Shown piece by piece: positions 53,150 to 62,528 of a stretch of 64,000 nt of DNA. The notes beneath the pieces were generated by a model, which saw nothing but the letters and a program-made list of their open reading frames with translations, did no database searches and was not told the origin of the DNA. How positions within the stretch are numbered: the first letter of the stretch is position 1; each line of letters begins with the position of its first letter. The translations under genes were made by a program, and so were the position numbers. The stretch is from the NCBI GenBank assembly GCA_022616415.1, contig JAKEEU010000107.1, positions 1 to 64,000 on the forward strand, written 5' to 3'. The stretch is from Candidatus Zhuqueibacterota bacterium. GTDB taxonomy: Bacteria; Zhuqueibacterota; Zhuqueibacteria; Zhuqueibacterales; Zhuqueibacteraceae.

Positions 53150-53483
53150 ACGCAATCTCTTTGAATGTTGATCGGTGCGCAAATTTTTAGCGGCGTGAGC
53201 CGAATTTTTCATGCCGCGTCGAGAGGCGAAAAAAACTTAAAACGTTAAGAAAATTTATTTTAATTCGCCTGGCCGCTTGGGCCTAAAATCCCGTTTTTAC
53301 ATTCACTAAAATAAAAAAAAGCGCGGACTTAATCAAGAGAAGATTTATCAAAATTCAGCCAATTTTTTGCTCTTCTTCGTTCGAATTATTGTGACAAAAA
53401 TTTATTTCAACCCGGCGGTATTCATTGGATAGAACTTGCCGGTATAGAAATACACGAGGTTAATCATTACGGACAATCTTACG

Positions 53484-53575
53484 GCCGTAGGCTGCAACCC
53501 CCAAAAAATAATCGCTCACGGAAGAGAAACGCTCACGGAAATTTTCAGCATTATTTCCGTGAGCGTTCCCTACGG
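53484..53575. repeat. Nested inverted repeat ahead of HEAT lipoprotein
   Basis: A 15-bp perfect stem (53528-53542 with 53553-53567, arm containing CGCTCACGGAAAT) sits inside an outer CCGTAGG...CCTACGG pairing. CGCTCACGGAA is also directly repeated 16 nt earlier (53514). It could pass for a small mobile palindrome. The stretch 53213-53483 shows no gene. Confidence 0.65.
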
Positions 53576-53681
53576 GCGTAGCCATTTCCGCGAGCCAAAT
53601 ATTTTTGATTTTTCTGCGCCGCGTGACGTGGCGCCTGCGGCGCCATCTGCGACAAAGATTTCACTCATAAGAGAACCGGAT

Positions 53682-54776
53682 ATGCGATTCACCAAGAAGA
53701 CGATCAAGCTTGCTTTTTTGCTGGCGGCCTTGCCATTATTGTACGCCTGCGACCGAGATTTGCGGAAGGCGGAGGAACTCTATCAGCGCGCGCAAAACAT
53801 TCATCACGAAGAGGCGGCGACGATCACGGATCCTCTGGGCGAAGCCATTCAGCTTCTCGAAGGGTATCTCTCGCGCCATCACGACGATCCGGCGGGAACG
53901 CTTTTACTGTGGCGTTGTTATTTGCAGGCGGGCCACCCCCGGGCGCAGGCCATGGCGGAAAATATGCGCCGCATGCCCGAGCGCGTGCGCAGCATTTTTT
54001 ACCGCGAAGTCCGCCGCGAGCGGGAGGACGAGATGCGCGCGCGCATGGTTTATCTGTTTGGCGAGATCGATTCCACGCTGGACGTGAAGCCGCTCATCAA
54101 AATTCTCGAGCGGGATCAATCCATCAAGGTGCAACGGGCGGCGGCCGAGGTGCTCGCCCAGCGCGGCGCCAGCGCGGCGATACCGCTTTTGCTGCAAAAA
54201 CTTGGCGCCGAGCAGTCGGCGGCACGCTACTACGCTTGCGGCGCGCTGGCGTGCTTTCCCCAGCCTCAAATCGTCACCGCGTTGCTGGCGCGGTTGGAAG
54301 ATTCCAATGAAGCACAAGACGTGCGCCACCAGGCCGCCCATGCCCTGGCGCTAATGGGACAACATCAATTCGATGGGAGGGGCAAACTCTTGCAACAACT
54401 CGAGCGCCTTTTGGAGAATCAGGCGGAACCGGCCGACACCCGGCTATTGGCCGCTTATTCACTCGCGGCGCTCGGTCAAACTCGCGGCCACGATTTGGCC
54501 ATGGCCAACGCCAAGTCGGACGATGCTTATTTGCGCGGGCTGGCCATCATCACGCTCGGCTACATCGGCGATAACCAGGCGCTGCCCTATCTGGCCGATG
54601 CGCTTTTATACGGCAACAAAGCGCTGCGCCTGCAAGCGGCCGAGGCGCTCGGCCGGCTGGGAGATGCGAAGGCGCTCCCCACCCTTTACAAAGCGCTGGA
54701 CGATCCGAGCGACGCCGTGCGTGACGCCGCCAATCAATCCATCAACCGCATCAAGGCGCTGAGCAAGAGCGGGTGA
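53682..54776 (+). CDS. HEAT-repeat lipoprotein
   Basis: Start set at 53682 (MRFTKKTIKLAF) because it gives a lipoprotein signal peptide ending LLYAC, the lipobox Cys at residue 22; the longer frame would run into the upstream palindrome. 364 residues. A TPR-like helical hairpin (about 25-110) is followed by five or six HEAT/PBS-lyase-type repeats (about 125-360: VKPLIKILERDQSIKVQRAA; AIPLLLQKLGAEQSAARYYA; ALPYLADALLYGNKALRLQA; ALPTLYKALDDPSDAVRDAA). Probably anchored in the outer membrane and used as a scaffold. It converges on the secreted-protein operon, separated by a heptamer palindrome. Confidence 0.85.
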   Translation: MRFTKKTIKLAFLLAALPLLYACDRDLRKAEELYQRAQNIHHEEAATITDPLGEAIQLLEGYLSRHHDDPAGTLLLWRCYLQAGHPRAQAMAENMRRMPERVRSIFYREVRREREDEMRARMVYLFGEIDSTLDVKPLIKILERDQSIKVQRAAAEVLAQRGASAAIPLLLQKLGAEQSAARYYACGALACFPQPQIVTALLARLEDSNEAQDVRHQAAHALALMGQHQFDGRGKLLQQLERLLENQAEPADTRLLAAYSLAALGQTRGHDLAMANAKSDDAYLRGLAIITLGYIGDNQALPYLADALLYGNKALRLQAAEALGRLGDAKALPTLYKALDDPSDAVRDAANQSINRIKALSKSG

Positions 54777-54784
54777 GCAGTTGC

Positions 54785-54840
54785 CAGTGACCAGTAATCA
54801 GTGACCAGTTAACACTGATTACTGGTCACTGATTACTGTC
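54785..54840. repeat. Palindromic array of eight heptamers
   Basis: CAGTGAC, CAGTAAT, CAGTGAC, CAGTTAA, then CACTGAT, TACTGGT, CACTGAT, TACTGTC, all in register. The first and second halves form a perfect 19-bp stem (54785-54803 with 54813-54831). It lies between two convergent stop codons and could act as a two-way terminator. Confidence 0.85.
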
Positions 54841-56528
54841 TATTTTGCCAACGTCATGCGGCGCGAGGCTCTGAAAGTACCCGATTCGATCGTCACGATA
54901 TAAACACCGCTCACGACGCTTCGTCCTGAATGATCTTTTCCATCCCATTGCACCGTGTGCTCTCCTGTGGCTTGATATTCGTCCAGCAGGAGTCGCACTT
55001 CCTTTCCCAACACGTCATAAATCTTCAACACCGTGACACCCGGTTTGGCGAGCGCATAACTGATGGTCGTGCTCGGATTAAAGGGGTTGGGATAATTCTG
55101 TTCCAACCGGTAAGAAACCGGAACGGCTGTGCCAGCGCGATCTTCGACCCTGACGCTGGGAGACACAGTTAACGTTTCGGCGCTGGTGGAGGTGAAACTG
55201 TTGGTCGGACCCTGGCCGGGCGGCGAAAGGAAGAAGATGTGCTCGTTGGCGTTTTCCATGAAAACGATGTTGCCGGCCGCATCAAAATCAATGGTCGCTC
55301 TCGCCTGCACGTTGATGTCGTCGCGATAAAATGTATTTTCCGTCATGATCCGAACGGTGTCGGCAAAGAAAGAGTTGATGTCGTCGATGCGCCAGATGCC
55401 GTCTTGATCGAAATTTTCGCCGGCACGGGTGACATAGTACAAGATGTCATCGACGGCCGAATTTTTGTCGGCGCCGCGGTCGAGGAGCAGATCGTTGGCA
55501 ATAAAAGTTTTCTCCGCGCCCAAGAACCATTGCGCATCGTCATCGGTTACCGGCAGGGTGCCGGAGATGTCATATTTTCGAATTCCCATGCCATCCGATC
55601 CCAGCGCGTTGTCCTGTCGCAAAGTCGTATACAAAAATCCCTCGTCGTCTAAAATAATTTGATGCGGAAAAAATCCACTGAACACCGCCAGCGTGTCCAT
55701 GGCGCTGGGACTGAGGGAATTGGCGGTTCCGATCTTGCCGCGCAAAATGGTTCTATTCGAGGCCACGTAGATAGTGAAATCCTCTCCTTCACCTTTCACG
55801 TAAATTCCCTTGGGAAACGAAAGCCCATCAATAATGACATCGGTTGAGAAGTCGCGATTGATACGCATCACCTGTCCTTTGTCCTTGAGCGTAACGTAGA
55901 GTCGGCCTTGTTGATCCAAGATTGTGAATAAAGGCGCATCGGTGCCGTAGTCGATAGTACCGCTGCTCGTGATATCGGCCGCGACCAGAAACGGATTGTG
56001 AAAGCCGCCGTCGGGATTGTAAATGGCGATGCCGGTACCCAACGGCCCACCGTCGTTGGCTGTAAAGATCAAACCGAAGTTGGGATCGGTTTGGTCGGTG
56101 ACCACCGCCACGCCGCGCGTAAAAATATTGATGTCTCCGGAGTCATAAAATAGCGTCCAATCGGTATTCGATTTATTCGGCTGTTCGGCGGTGATTTCGA
56201 TGACGTATCTCTTACCCGCCTCCGCGCCGGTGCCATCCCACGTCACCGAGTGCAGCCCTCGGCTCATGGCGCCGGCGACAATTTCCGCCGCGATGCTTCC
56301 GTTTTCCGTATCTTTTATTCTCACATTGACGGCGCTGGCGTCGTCATTAAGAAAAAAGGAGATTCGCGCGCCGGTGCCGTCGGAAAATTTTCCGTCAAAC
56401 GCCGAGCCGTCCGGGTTGCTCACTTTGATTTGCGAAGCGTAAACGTTGGCGAGGGCATTGCTGCTTTCAAAAACTAAAATGAAACCGAGTAAAACAAGGC
56501 TGCAAACTTGAAAAAAGTTTTTCATCAT
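54840..56528 (-). CDS. Secreted beta-propeller-like protein with C-terminal sorting domain
   Basis: AGGAGG lies about 9 nt before the ATG. Signal peptide (about residues 1-28, FFQVCSLVLLGFILVFESSN core), an N-terminal FlgD-like Ig domain (SRGLHSVTWDGTGAEAGKRY), a central beta-propeller region with calcium-type acidic turns, and a C-terminal type IX/FlgD-like domain starting YRLEQNYPNPFNPSTTISYA and ending SRRMTLAK. 562 residues. The C-terminal domain directs secretion and attachment in Bacteroidota; here no PorU/V-like machinery is in view. Last gene of a four-gene minus-strand run. Confidence 0.85.
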   Translation of the reverse strand: MMKNFFQVCSLVLLGFILVFESSNALANVYASQIKVSNPDGSAFDGKFSDGTGARISFFLNDDASAVNVRIKDTENGSIAAEIVAGAMSRGLHSVTWDGTGAEAGKRYVIEITAEQPNKSNTDWTLFYDSGDINIFTRGVAVVTDQTDPNFGLIFTANDGGPLGTGIAIYNPDGGFHNPFLVAADITSSGTIDYGTDAPLFTILDQQGRLYVTLKDKGQVMRINRDFSTDVIIDGLSFPKGIYVKGEGEDFTIYVASNRTILRGKIGTANSLSPSAMDTLAVFSGFFPHQIILDDEGFLYTTLRQDNALGSDGMGIRKYDISGTLPVTDDDAQWFLGAEKTFIANDLLLDRGADKNSAVDDILYYVTRAGENFDQDGIWRIDDINSFFADTVRIMTENTFYRDDINVQARATIDFDAAGNIVFMENANEHIFFLSPPGQGPTNSFTSTSAETLTVSPSVRVEDRAGTAVPVSYRLEQNYPNPFNPSTTISYALAKPGVTVLKIYDVLGKEVRLLLDEYQATGEHTVQWDGKDHSGRSVVSGVYIVTIESGTFRASRRMTLAK

Positions 56529-56564
56529 TCCTGTCCTCCTGCGTGAAGGTAAAGCGAGAATAAA

Positions 56565-56627
56565 ACGTAAATCGTAAGACGTAATGCGTAAAAATTGGTT
56601 ACGTTTTACCCATTACGTTTTATGTCC
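56565..56627. repeat. Palindromic array of nine heptamers
   Basis: ACGTAAA, TCGTAAG, ACGTAAT, GCGTAAA, one spacer unit AATTGGT, then TACGTTT, TACCCAT, TACGTTT, TATGTCC, in strict 7-nt register. It lies between two genes of the secreted-protein run. Confidence 0.85.
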
Positions 56628-58298
56628 CTACTTTGCCAATACCATCTTCTTGGTGGTTTTAAACCCGCCGGCCTCGATGGAATAATAATAAATTCCCGAA
56701 GGGAACTTGGCGGCGTCGAAGGTGACTTCGTAGGCGCCCGGCGCCATTCTTTGATCCACCAAAGTTTCCACTTTGCGGCCGAGCAAATTGTAAACCGCCA
56801 AGGTTACATGCTCGCTCTTCGGCAGATCGAATGCAATTTTCGTGGTCGGGTTGAAAGGATTGGGATAATTTTGGTGCAAAGCATAGTTGGTAACAACGAT
56901 TGATTTATCCTTGACGGCCACGGCGCTCTCGCTCTCAATAATAATGAGTATGGCGTCGTTCGTGCTTTCAACATCGAGGTTCGTGATCAATACGTCCATT
57001 TTGTTGTCACCGTCCAGATCATCGATGGCGATATTGCGAAGATCGGAAAGACCCTGGGTATCTTCATAGAAAAGCGACCAATCATAGCTGGTGGAGTCGG
57101 CCAGATTGCCGGCGCCTTTGTATTCCATGCGATAGACTCTCGATCGATTTCCGGTGTCGGGATTGATTCCGGCGTAGAGAAAGTCCATCAAGCCATCCCC
57201 ATCGATGTCTCCGACGGCCGAGCCGCCATGGCCCGGATCGACATTGTAACCACCCAGGCGGACGATATTATTGTTCGATAAGCTTGCCACGTCGTCAGTG
57301 CTGCCAATGTAATAAATGCTGGATCCAGGCGCTCCGTCTCCGCTTAAAGCGACCGTGTACATTTCCAATTCGCCGTTGCCATCCACGTCGTAAAAGCGCA
57401 TGCCGCGGCGATGGCCTTCATCCAAAGGCTCGGTGGCGCGGTTGATGTCCGTTTGCAGGGCGTACGTATTGGCAGCGGTCGGTTCGTAAATCGCCAGGCT
57501 GAACATGTCCCACGTGAAAACCCAAATCTCCGGTTTGCCATCTCGGTCGAAATCAATGATGCGAGGGTCGTAAACTGCCCCGCCTTTCAGAACGTCGGTC
57601 ATTTCGCGGTACTCGACTTGAAAAGCGCCGAGACCGAGACCGATGTCGATGCCGCCGGAATTGGCCACGATCATGGTCCGGCCCAGCCCGGCACCTGTAT
57701 AGTCATCAAAGCGTGACTGCAAAACGATTTCCACTTCATCGTCGTTGTCCACGTCACCGATGGCAATACCAGAATTAATAAAAAGAAAATTATCTGGCAC
57801 ATTCATATTCCAGGTTTCTGAAGGCGTGGTGGGGAAATTGGTTCCATCGAACTCAAAAACAAACAGTCCTCTTGGATTCGGCGGACTATCCGTTAGGTCT
57901 ATGGGGGTGTCAAAGTAAAGCTCGGGTAAGCCATCCTTATCAACGTCCGCCACAGCGATGGAAGGATAAGATCTGACCGCGCGATTTGCAATTGGCACGC
58001 GAAAAGACCAGCGTTGTTCATAAGTATCGTCACCGGTGTTTTCATAGTAGTAAACCGCCCAGGGCACGGAATCGTTCGTAGTGCCGCCGGAAACCGAGGG
58101 ATCGTCGGTAAAAAAGAATTCGCGCTTGCCGTCGTTGTCGAGATCGTAACCGGCAATCACCTCCCAGGCGCCGAATAAATCGTCGCCGGTCTTAATTTCA
58201 CTCGCAATGCGCCAACCGGTTTGCACGAATTGGGCTTGGGTGGCCGAAAAGAAAAAAACGATAAGTGCGGCTAAAAGCGATGATAACAAGCTTCTCAT
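56628..58298 (-). CDS. Secreted FG-GAP/VCBS-repeat protein with sorting domain
   Basis: Start set at 58298 (MRSLLSSLLAALIVFFFSATQA) with AAGGAGAG upstream, giving a signal peptide. 556 residues. Several FG-GAP-type calcium loops are visible (GYDLDNDGKREFFF; VADVDKDGLPELYF; IGDVDNDDEVEIVL; IDFDRDGKPEIWVF; IDDLDGDNKMDVLI), indicating an integrin-alpha-like propeller. The C-terminal domain begins LHQNYPNPFNPTTKIAFDLP and ends KTTKKMVLAK. It is probably exported to the surface. Gene order and spacing (100 nt) suggest co-transcription with its neighbours. Confidence 0.87.
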   Translation of the reverse strand: MRSLLSSLLAALIVFFFSATQAQFVQTGWRIASEIKTGDDLFGAWEVIAGYDLDNDGKREFFFTDDPSVSGGTTNDSVPWAVYYYENTGDDTYEQRWSFRVPIANRAVRSYPSIAVADVDKDGLPELYFDTPIDLTDSPPNPRGLFVFEFDGTNFPTTPSETWNMNVPDNFLFINSGIAIGDVDNDDEVEIVLQSRFDDYTGAGLGRTMIVANSGGIDIGLGLGAFQVEYREMTDVLKGGAVYDPRIIDFDRDGKPEIWVFTWDMFSLAIYEPTAANTYALQTDINRATEPLDEGHRRGMRFYDVDGNGELEMYTVALSGDGAPGSSIYYIGSTDDVASLSNNNIVRLGGYNVDPGHGGSAVGDIDGDGLMDFLYAGINPDTGNRSRVYRMEYKGAGNLADSTSYDWSLFYEDTQGLSDLRNIAIDDLDGDNKMDVLITNLDVESTNDAILIIIESESAVAVKDKSIVVTNYALHQNYPNPFNPTTKIAFDLPKSEHVTLAVYNLLGRKVETLVDQRMAPGAYEVTFDAAKFPSGIYYYSIEAGGFKTTKKMVLAK

Positions 58299-58321
58299 GA
58301 ACTCTCCTTGAAATATTTTGC

Positions 58322-58386
58322 GAAGTCGGACTTGGGCAGAGAGATTTTGCAAAGTTTGAAACATCGTCATGCCCAAGTCCGACTTC
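58322..58386. repeat. 17-bp inverted repeat between secreted-protein genes
   Basis: GAAGTCGGACTTGGGCA (58322-58338) pairs perfectly with 58370-58386 around a 31-nt loop. It fills most of the gap between two genes of the run, where it could attenuate transcription or protect mRNA ends. Confidence 0.65.
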
Positions 58387-58396
58387 ACTTTGATGA

Positions 58397-60013
58397 TTAT
58401 CGCACCAGTGTCATGGTCTTTGTTTTGGAAAAATTGCCGTAAATCAGCCGGTAAATGTAAACTCCGCTTGCAACCGGGTTGCCCTGATCATCCGTGGCAT
58501 TCCATTGCACGGAATGAGTGCCTTGATTGTAATCTTCATCATCGATCAGCTTTTTGATTTCCTGTCCACTCATATTATAGATGCTCAAGCTGATGCGCTT
58601 GTTCAAGGGCAGGCTGAACGTGATCGTGGTCGAAGGGTTGAAGGGATTGGGATAATTCTGCTCCAGACTAAATCCCGCCGGGATTTGTTCCGTACGCCTG
58701 GTTTCGACGGCTGTGGCGGTCTGCGCTTCGATGACGTACAGTGTGGGCCGGGAACTGTCGTGATTGGCGGCGACAAAAACGATGTCCTGTTTGCCATCGC
58801 CGTCCAAATCTATCGCCCCATCAATCCTAAAAATGGTAATGCCGGCTGCACCAACCACGGTATCCGCAAAGATTTGTGTAAATCGGTAATTTAACGGATC
58901 GGTGATCTCCCCACCAACATAGTCGATTTGAAAAACCTGCGAGGCAACGGAAGTTCCGGCGTAAAATGTTTGGTCGTGAGCAATGATGTTCAACACCTCG
59001 AAACCAACGGTTCCCAGCAAATGGAAATGGTTCGGGCCGATGGTTGTGTATGGGCCATTGGTGGCGAAAGACCGGAAATTTCCATTGGTATCCGTATAAT
59101 AAATTTCGGGAAAACCGTTGCCATCCAAATCAGCCGAAGTCATTGCGTTATAAGGACCCAACCCATCGGGCATTTCACCCAAGCTGCGACGGACTGCCAA
59201 ATTATAGGTATCCGGCCCGGTGGCTTCGATGATGCTGAAACCGCCAAGGCCATAAGCGCCAAAGGTGACGAGCTCGTTTGTGCCATTGTTGTCGAGGTCT
59301 GCAATAGTAGTCGAGAATGTCCAAATCAATTCTGAGAAATTGCGGTATTCATCGATAAAGACCGGAAATGTAAAGTCGGGCGTGGAAAGGGAAGCGATAA
59401 TAACCCCGTCAAAGCTAATGAATATAATTTCCTGCCGGCCATCTTGGTCGATATCGAACACTTTCAGATCCACTTCGCAGCGGAATAGGTCGGCGTCGCT
59501 TCGCGGTGTATTCCAAGTGGCGGTTGGCTGATCGGGAAAATTGCCGAGGGCAGGATCGTACTCGAAAAACATGACATTATCTTCGAGCTGCTCCAGCCGG
59601 TCCACCACCCAGACGATTTCGGGCCGGCCATTTTCATCCAAATCACCCACGGCGACGCTATTGCGCTGATGCTGAACATTCTCAACTTTGTATGACCAGC
59701 GCAGTGAATAATTGTTGTCACCATCGGCCTCGAAGAGGTAGAGATTATTGTCACGCCCCGGGACTTCATTGCTCGATTGCAAGGCGGCCAGAAATTCAAG
59801 GTTGCCGTCTCCATCCGAATCAAAGCCGGCTCTCAAACCCGCCTTATTGTTGATAACCCGATTAATGCCTTCTCCACTGAATCCAAAAGCTGTATCTCCC
59901 GGGGGTGTTGTCCAAACGAGATTGTAAGGAGAAGCACTCTGGCCAAATACAAAGCCTGATAATATCGACATTGAGCACAAACAAATGGCGGAAAATTCAA
60001 CGCGCTTTTTCAT
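58397..60013 (-). CDS. Secreted FG-GAP-repeat protein with sorting domain
   Basis: Start set at 60013 (MKKRVEFSAICLCSMSILSG), GGAGG upstream; an earlier in-frame ATG has none. Signal peptide, then FG-GAP loops (GFDSDGDGNLEFLA; VGDLDENGRPEIVW; VFDIDQDGRQEIIF; SADLDGNGFPEIYY; AIDLDGDGKQDIVF). The last about 90 residues, from LEQNYPNPFNPSTTITFSLP to KTKTMTLVR, are almost identical to the end of the upstream gene although the rest differs. 538 residues. Presumed surface or secreted protein. Confidence 0.87.
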   Translation of the reverse strand: MKKRVEFSAICLCSMSILSGFVFGQSASPYNLVWTTPPGDTAFGFSGEGINRVINNKAGLRAGFDSDGDGNLEFLAALQSSNEVPGRDNNLYLFEADGDNNYSLRWSYKVENVQHQRNSVAVGDLDENGRPEIVWVVDRLEQLEDNVMFFEYDPALGNFPDQPTATWNTPRSDADLFRCEVDLKVFDIDQDGRQEIIFISFDGVIIASLSTPDFTFPVFIDEYRNFSELIWTFSTTIADLDNNGTNELVTFGAYGLGGFSIIEATGPDTYNLAVRRSLGEMPDGLGPYNAMTSADLDGNGFPEIYYTDTNGNFRSFATNGPYTTIGPNHFHLLGTVGFEVLNIIAHDQTFYAGTSVASQVFQIDYVGGEITDPLNYRFTQIFADTVVGAAGITIFRIDGAIDLDGDGKQDIVFVAANHDSSRPTLYVIEAQTATAVETRRTEQIPAGFSLEQNYPNPFNPSTTITFSLPLNKRISLSIYNMSGQEIKKLIDDEDYNQGTHSVQWNATDDQGNPVASGVYIYRLIYGNFSKTKTMTLVR

Positions 60014-60052
60014 GTTCCAAGCCTCCACATCAAATTCATTGAATCAGCGGTT

Positions 60053-61882
60053 TTACCGCACCAGCGTCATGGTTTTCGTTTTGGAAAAATTGCCGTAAAC
60101 CAGCCGGTAGATGTAAACCCCGCTGGCAACCGGATTGCCCTGGTCATCCGTCGCATCCCATTGCACGGAATGGGTGCCTGGGTTATAATCCGCATCATCG
60201 ATCAGCTTTTTGATTTCCTGTCCGTTCATATTATAGATGCTCAAGCTGATGCGTTTGTTCAAAGGCAGGCTGAAAGAGATCGTGGTCGAAGGGTTGAACG
60301 GATTGGGATAATTTTGCTCCAAGTGATAGTCGTCGGGCGTGATGATCGTCCAACCTTGCTGCCGGTCTTCAACCCCGGTGGTCAGCGTGATGGGAATGGA
60401 TTTGGTCGAATCGCCCCATTCGAAGACAAAGATGCCGTAGGTATTTAGGCGGAAATCCTGCCCCTCCAGTCTATCCGGGGTGGTGTTATCGCACCCCCCT
60501 TTATAGCCAACGACGAGATCGCGATTGCCATCGGCGTCTATGTCCATGCCGGGATAAGTAAAAATAGAATTAAAAAGTCCGTCGCTGAAGGTATAGGCCT
60601 GATCAAGATTGAATCTGCCAAGCCGGCCATGGTTTGTGTAGTTTGCCGGATCGGAGAGTGCACCGCTACCCTTGTATTCAATATTGAAAACTTCAGGGAC
60701 CGAGCTGATGTAAATATCGAAGCCGTCGTTGCCCGTGCCGTGATCCTGGTCGCCGATATTCATGATGCCGAAATTTACGATCCCGGAGAAGATAACGTGC
60801 AAATCATTTGGACTGACGAGAGCTTCACTGACGATATTGTCGATGACATAAATATTCTGAATTCTTTGGGTTGAATTGCCGCCGGCAAAGATAACGCCCT
60901 TTTCGCCGTTGACATCGAGAATATCAAGGCCCGCTTTCACATTAAAGATGCTGGTTTCGCTGATGGGAACGACGCTTCCCGGAGTATAAGTGTCTATTCC
61001 CGAAACTTCCAAAAATCCGATGCCGGCGCCGGATTGGATATTGGTCCAACCGAGAATAACGATTTCGTCCAATCCATCATTGTCAATGTCGCCCACCGCG
61101 GTCGCCACCGGCACATAGCCGTCGTTGCCAAGCTCTATTGCTTTTGCCATGTCGGTGTATTTATACTCCACGCGAATACTCGCGTCACCGTTGGCAAAAG
61201 TGCCGCTTTCAACCTCAAGAATATGCATATTGCCGGCATCGAGATTGCCGGAGTGGTAGCTGACAAAGAGCAGCTCGCTTTTGCCATCGCCGTCGATGTC
61301 CTCACAGGTCATTCCATTTTCGTTGCGGCCCAGGTTTATGGTGGCGTAGATTGGATCGATTTCCTCGAAAGGGATATGGCGAACCGGCTCCGTGCCATAA
61401 TCATTATCGTTGCCGGTAAATTCGTAGATATAAATGCCTCGTTGCGCTTTTTCCAAGCTATCGGTGGCGCTGTAGCCAACCTGAAAGTGAATTTCCATGA
61501 TGCCATTGTTGTCAAAATCGCCGACGGAAACGGAGCGCGGCGTGGAGAGGCCGCCAAAGCCGCCGGGGTTGAGCCGCTTCGATCCCCACACGTATTCGAG
61601 CATGTTGTCGCCCATCACTTCAAAAACCAGAATGCGGCCGCCGTCGCGATATTCCGTCACCAGAATTTCCGGCTTGCCGTCATTGTCGAGATCGGGATCG
61701 GCAGCCACGTACACGCCGCGTCCCGAGGTACAAGCAATGGTATCCGGCGCCGGCAGAAAGCGCTTGTTAACGGCGCTAAGATAGTAGCTGTTCTGCCCGT
61801 CAGCCGGCTGTTGCGCCCAAAGCGCCGGAACCAAAATGAAGATCCCCAAAGCGGCACCCAAAACGGTAGCGGTTTTCTTCAT
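60053..61882 (-). CDS. Secreted FG-GAP-repeat protein with sorting domain (first of run)
   Basis: AAGGAG precedes the ATG. Signal peptide (KKTATVLGAALGIFILVPAL, ending AWA), then acidic propeller loops (DPDLDNDGKPEILV; VGDFDNNGIMEIHF; CEDIDGDGKSELLF; VGDIDNDGLDEIVI; GMDIDADGNRDLVV). The C-terminal domain LEQNYPNPFNPSTTISFSLP to KTKTMTLVR matches the next gene. 609 residues. It opens a likely four-gene operon (39-nt gap to the second gene); upstream is a long perfect hairpin at 62026. Confidence 0.87.
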   Translation of the reverse strand: MKKTATVLGAALGIFILVPALWAQQPADGQNSYYLSAVNKRFLPAPDTIACTSGRGVYVAADPDLDNDGKPEILVTEYRDGGRILVFEVMGDNMLEYVWGSKRLNPGGFGGLSTPRSVSVGDFDNNGIMEIHFQVGYSATDSLEKAQRGIYIYEFTGNDNDYGTEPVRHIPFEEIDPIYATINLGRNENGMTCEDIDGDGKSELLFVSYHSGNLDAGNMHILEVESGTFANGDASIRVEYKYTDMAKAIELGNDGYVPVATAVGDIDNDGLDEIVILGWTNIQSGAGIGFLEVSGIDTYTPGSVVPISETSIFNVKAGLDILDVNGEKGVIFAGGNSTQRIQNIYVIDNIVSEALVSPNDLHVIFSGIVNFGIMNIGDQDHGTGNDGFDIYISSVPEVFNIEYKGSGALSDPANYTNHGRLGRFNLDQAYTFSDGLFNSIFTYPGMDIDADGNRDLVVGYKGGCDNTTPDRLEGQDFRLNTYGIFVFEWGDSTKSIPITLTTGVEDRQQGWTIITPDDYHLEQNYPNPFNPSTTISFSLPLNKRISLSIYNMNGQEIKKLIDDADYNPGTHSVQWDATDDQGNPVASGVYIYRLVYGNFSKTKTMTLVR

Positions 61883-62025
61883 CGTGCTTTTCTCCTTAAA
61901 AATTTGCTTGTTGAGTGTGAGAGAACCGGGAGTGCATTTTGCAATGGCAGATGAAACACCTTTCGCGCAGGTTTCCTAGCGTAGGCCATAGGCGGTCCAG
62001 CTCAGAATAAAATTCTAACAGTTTA

Positions 62026-62087
62026 CACACGGATCAAAAACTCACACGGATTAAAAGCCTTTTCCGTGTGAGTTTTTGATCCGTGTG
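62026..62087. repeat. 25-bp perfect hairpin of repeated units
   Basis: 62026-62050 pairs without mismatch with 62063-62087 around a 12-nt loop. Each arm contains the CACACGGAT unit twice at a 17-nt period. It sits between the divergent secreted-protein run (-) and TonB-receptor gene (+). Confidence 0.8.
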
Positions 62088-62201
62088 AAGCTCGAAGGGC
62101 TGCGGTTTGATTTCGATACGAAATATATTAGCAATTTACCTGAGAATGTCAAGCGCTTTTTGCAAAAATGCCACAAAAATGGCAAAAAAGCCAAAATCTA
62201 C

Positions 62202-62230
62202 TTGACAATATAGCTTTAATCTTTTATATT
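62202..62230 (+). promoter_or_regulatory. Sigma-70-type promoter for TonB receptor
   Basis: TTGACA (62202-62207), exact 17-nt spacer, TATATT (62225-62230). The leader would be about 290 nt. It contains an imperfect inverted repeat (GAAAGACAGAAATATGG near 62305; CCATCTTTCTGTCTTC near 62391) and no supported gene. Confidence 0.65.
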
Positions 62231-62528
62231 GTGCAGGAATTTCCGAATCGCACTCATAACTTGGCAATGTTAAGTTGGCTTGAACAAAAGGCCAAGACAG
62301 AAAAATGAAAGACAGAAATATGGCGTTTGGCATCACGCCAGGGAAGTTGACGATGACGGGATCAAGCAGACGGCAAACATTTTTCTGCTCTCCATCTTTC
62401 TGTCTTCTGAATGTTTTTGCGGGATGATTCCGCCATGCCGATCGAAACGAGCGGCAGAAGCAAGGACAGAGAGTTAAAATATTTGATTTTAACATTGACA
62501 AGATAACTTCAGAGAGGGAGGTTGTTTG

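Noticed and set aside
53559-53681. Upstream ATG for the HEAT protein
   Set aside because: It starts in the palindromic repeat; the internal ATG gives a proper lipoprotein signal peptide.
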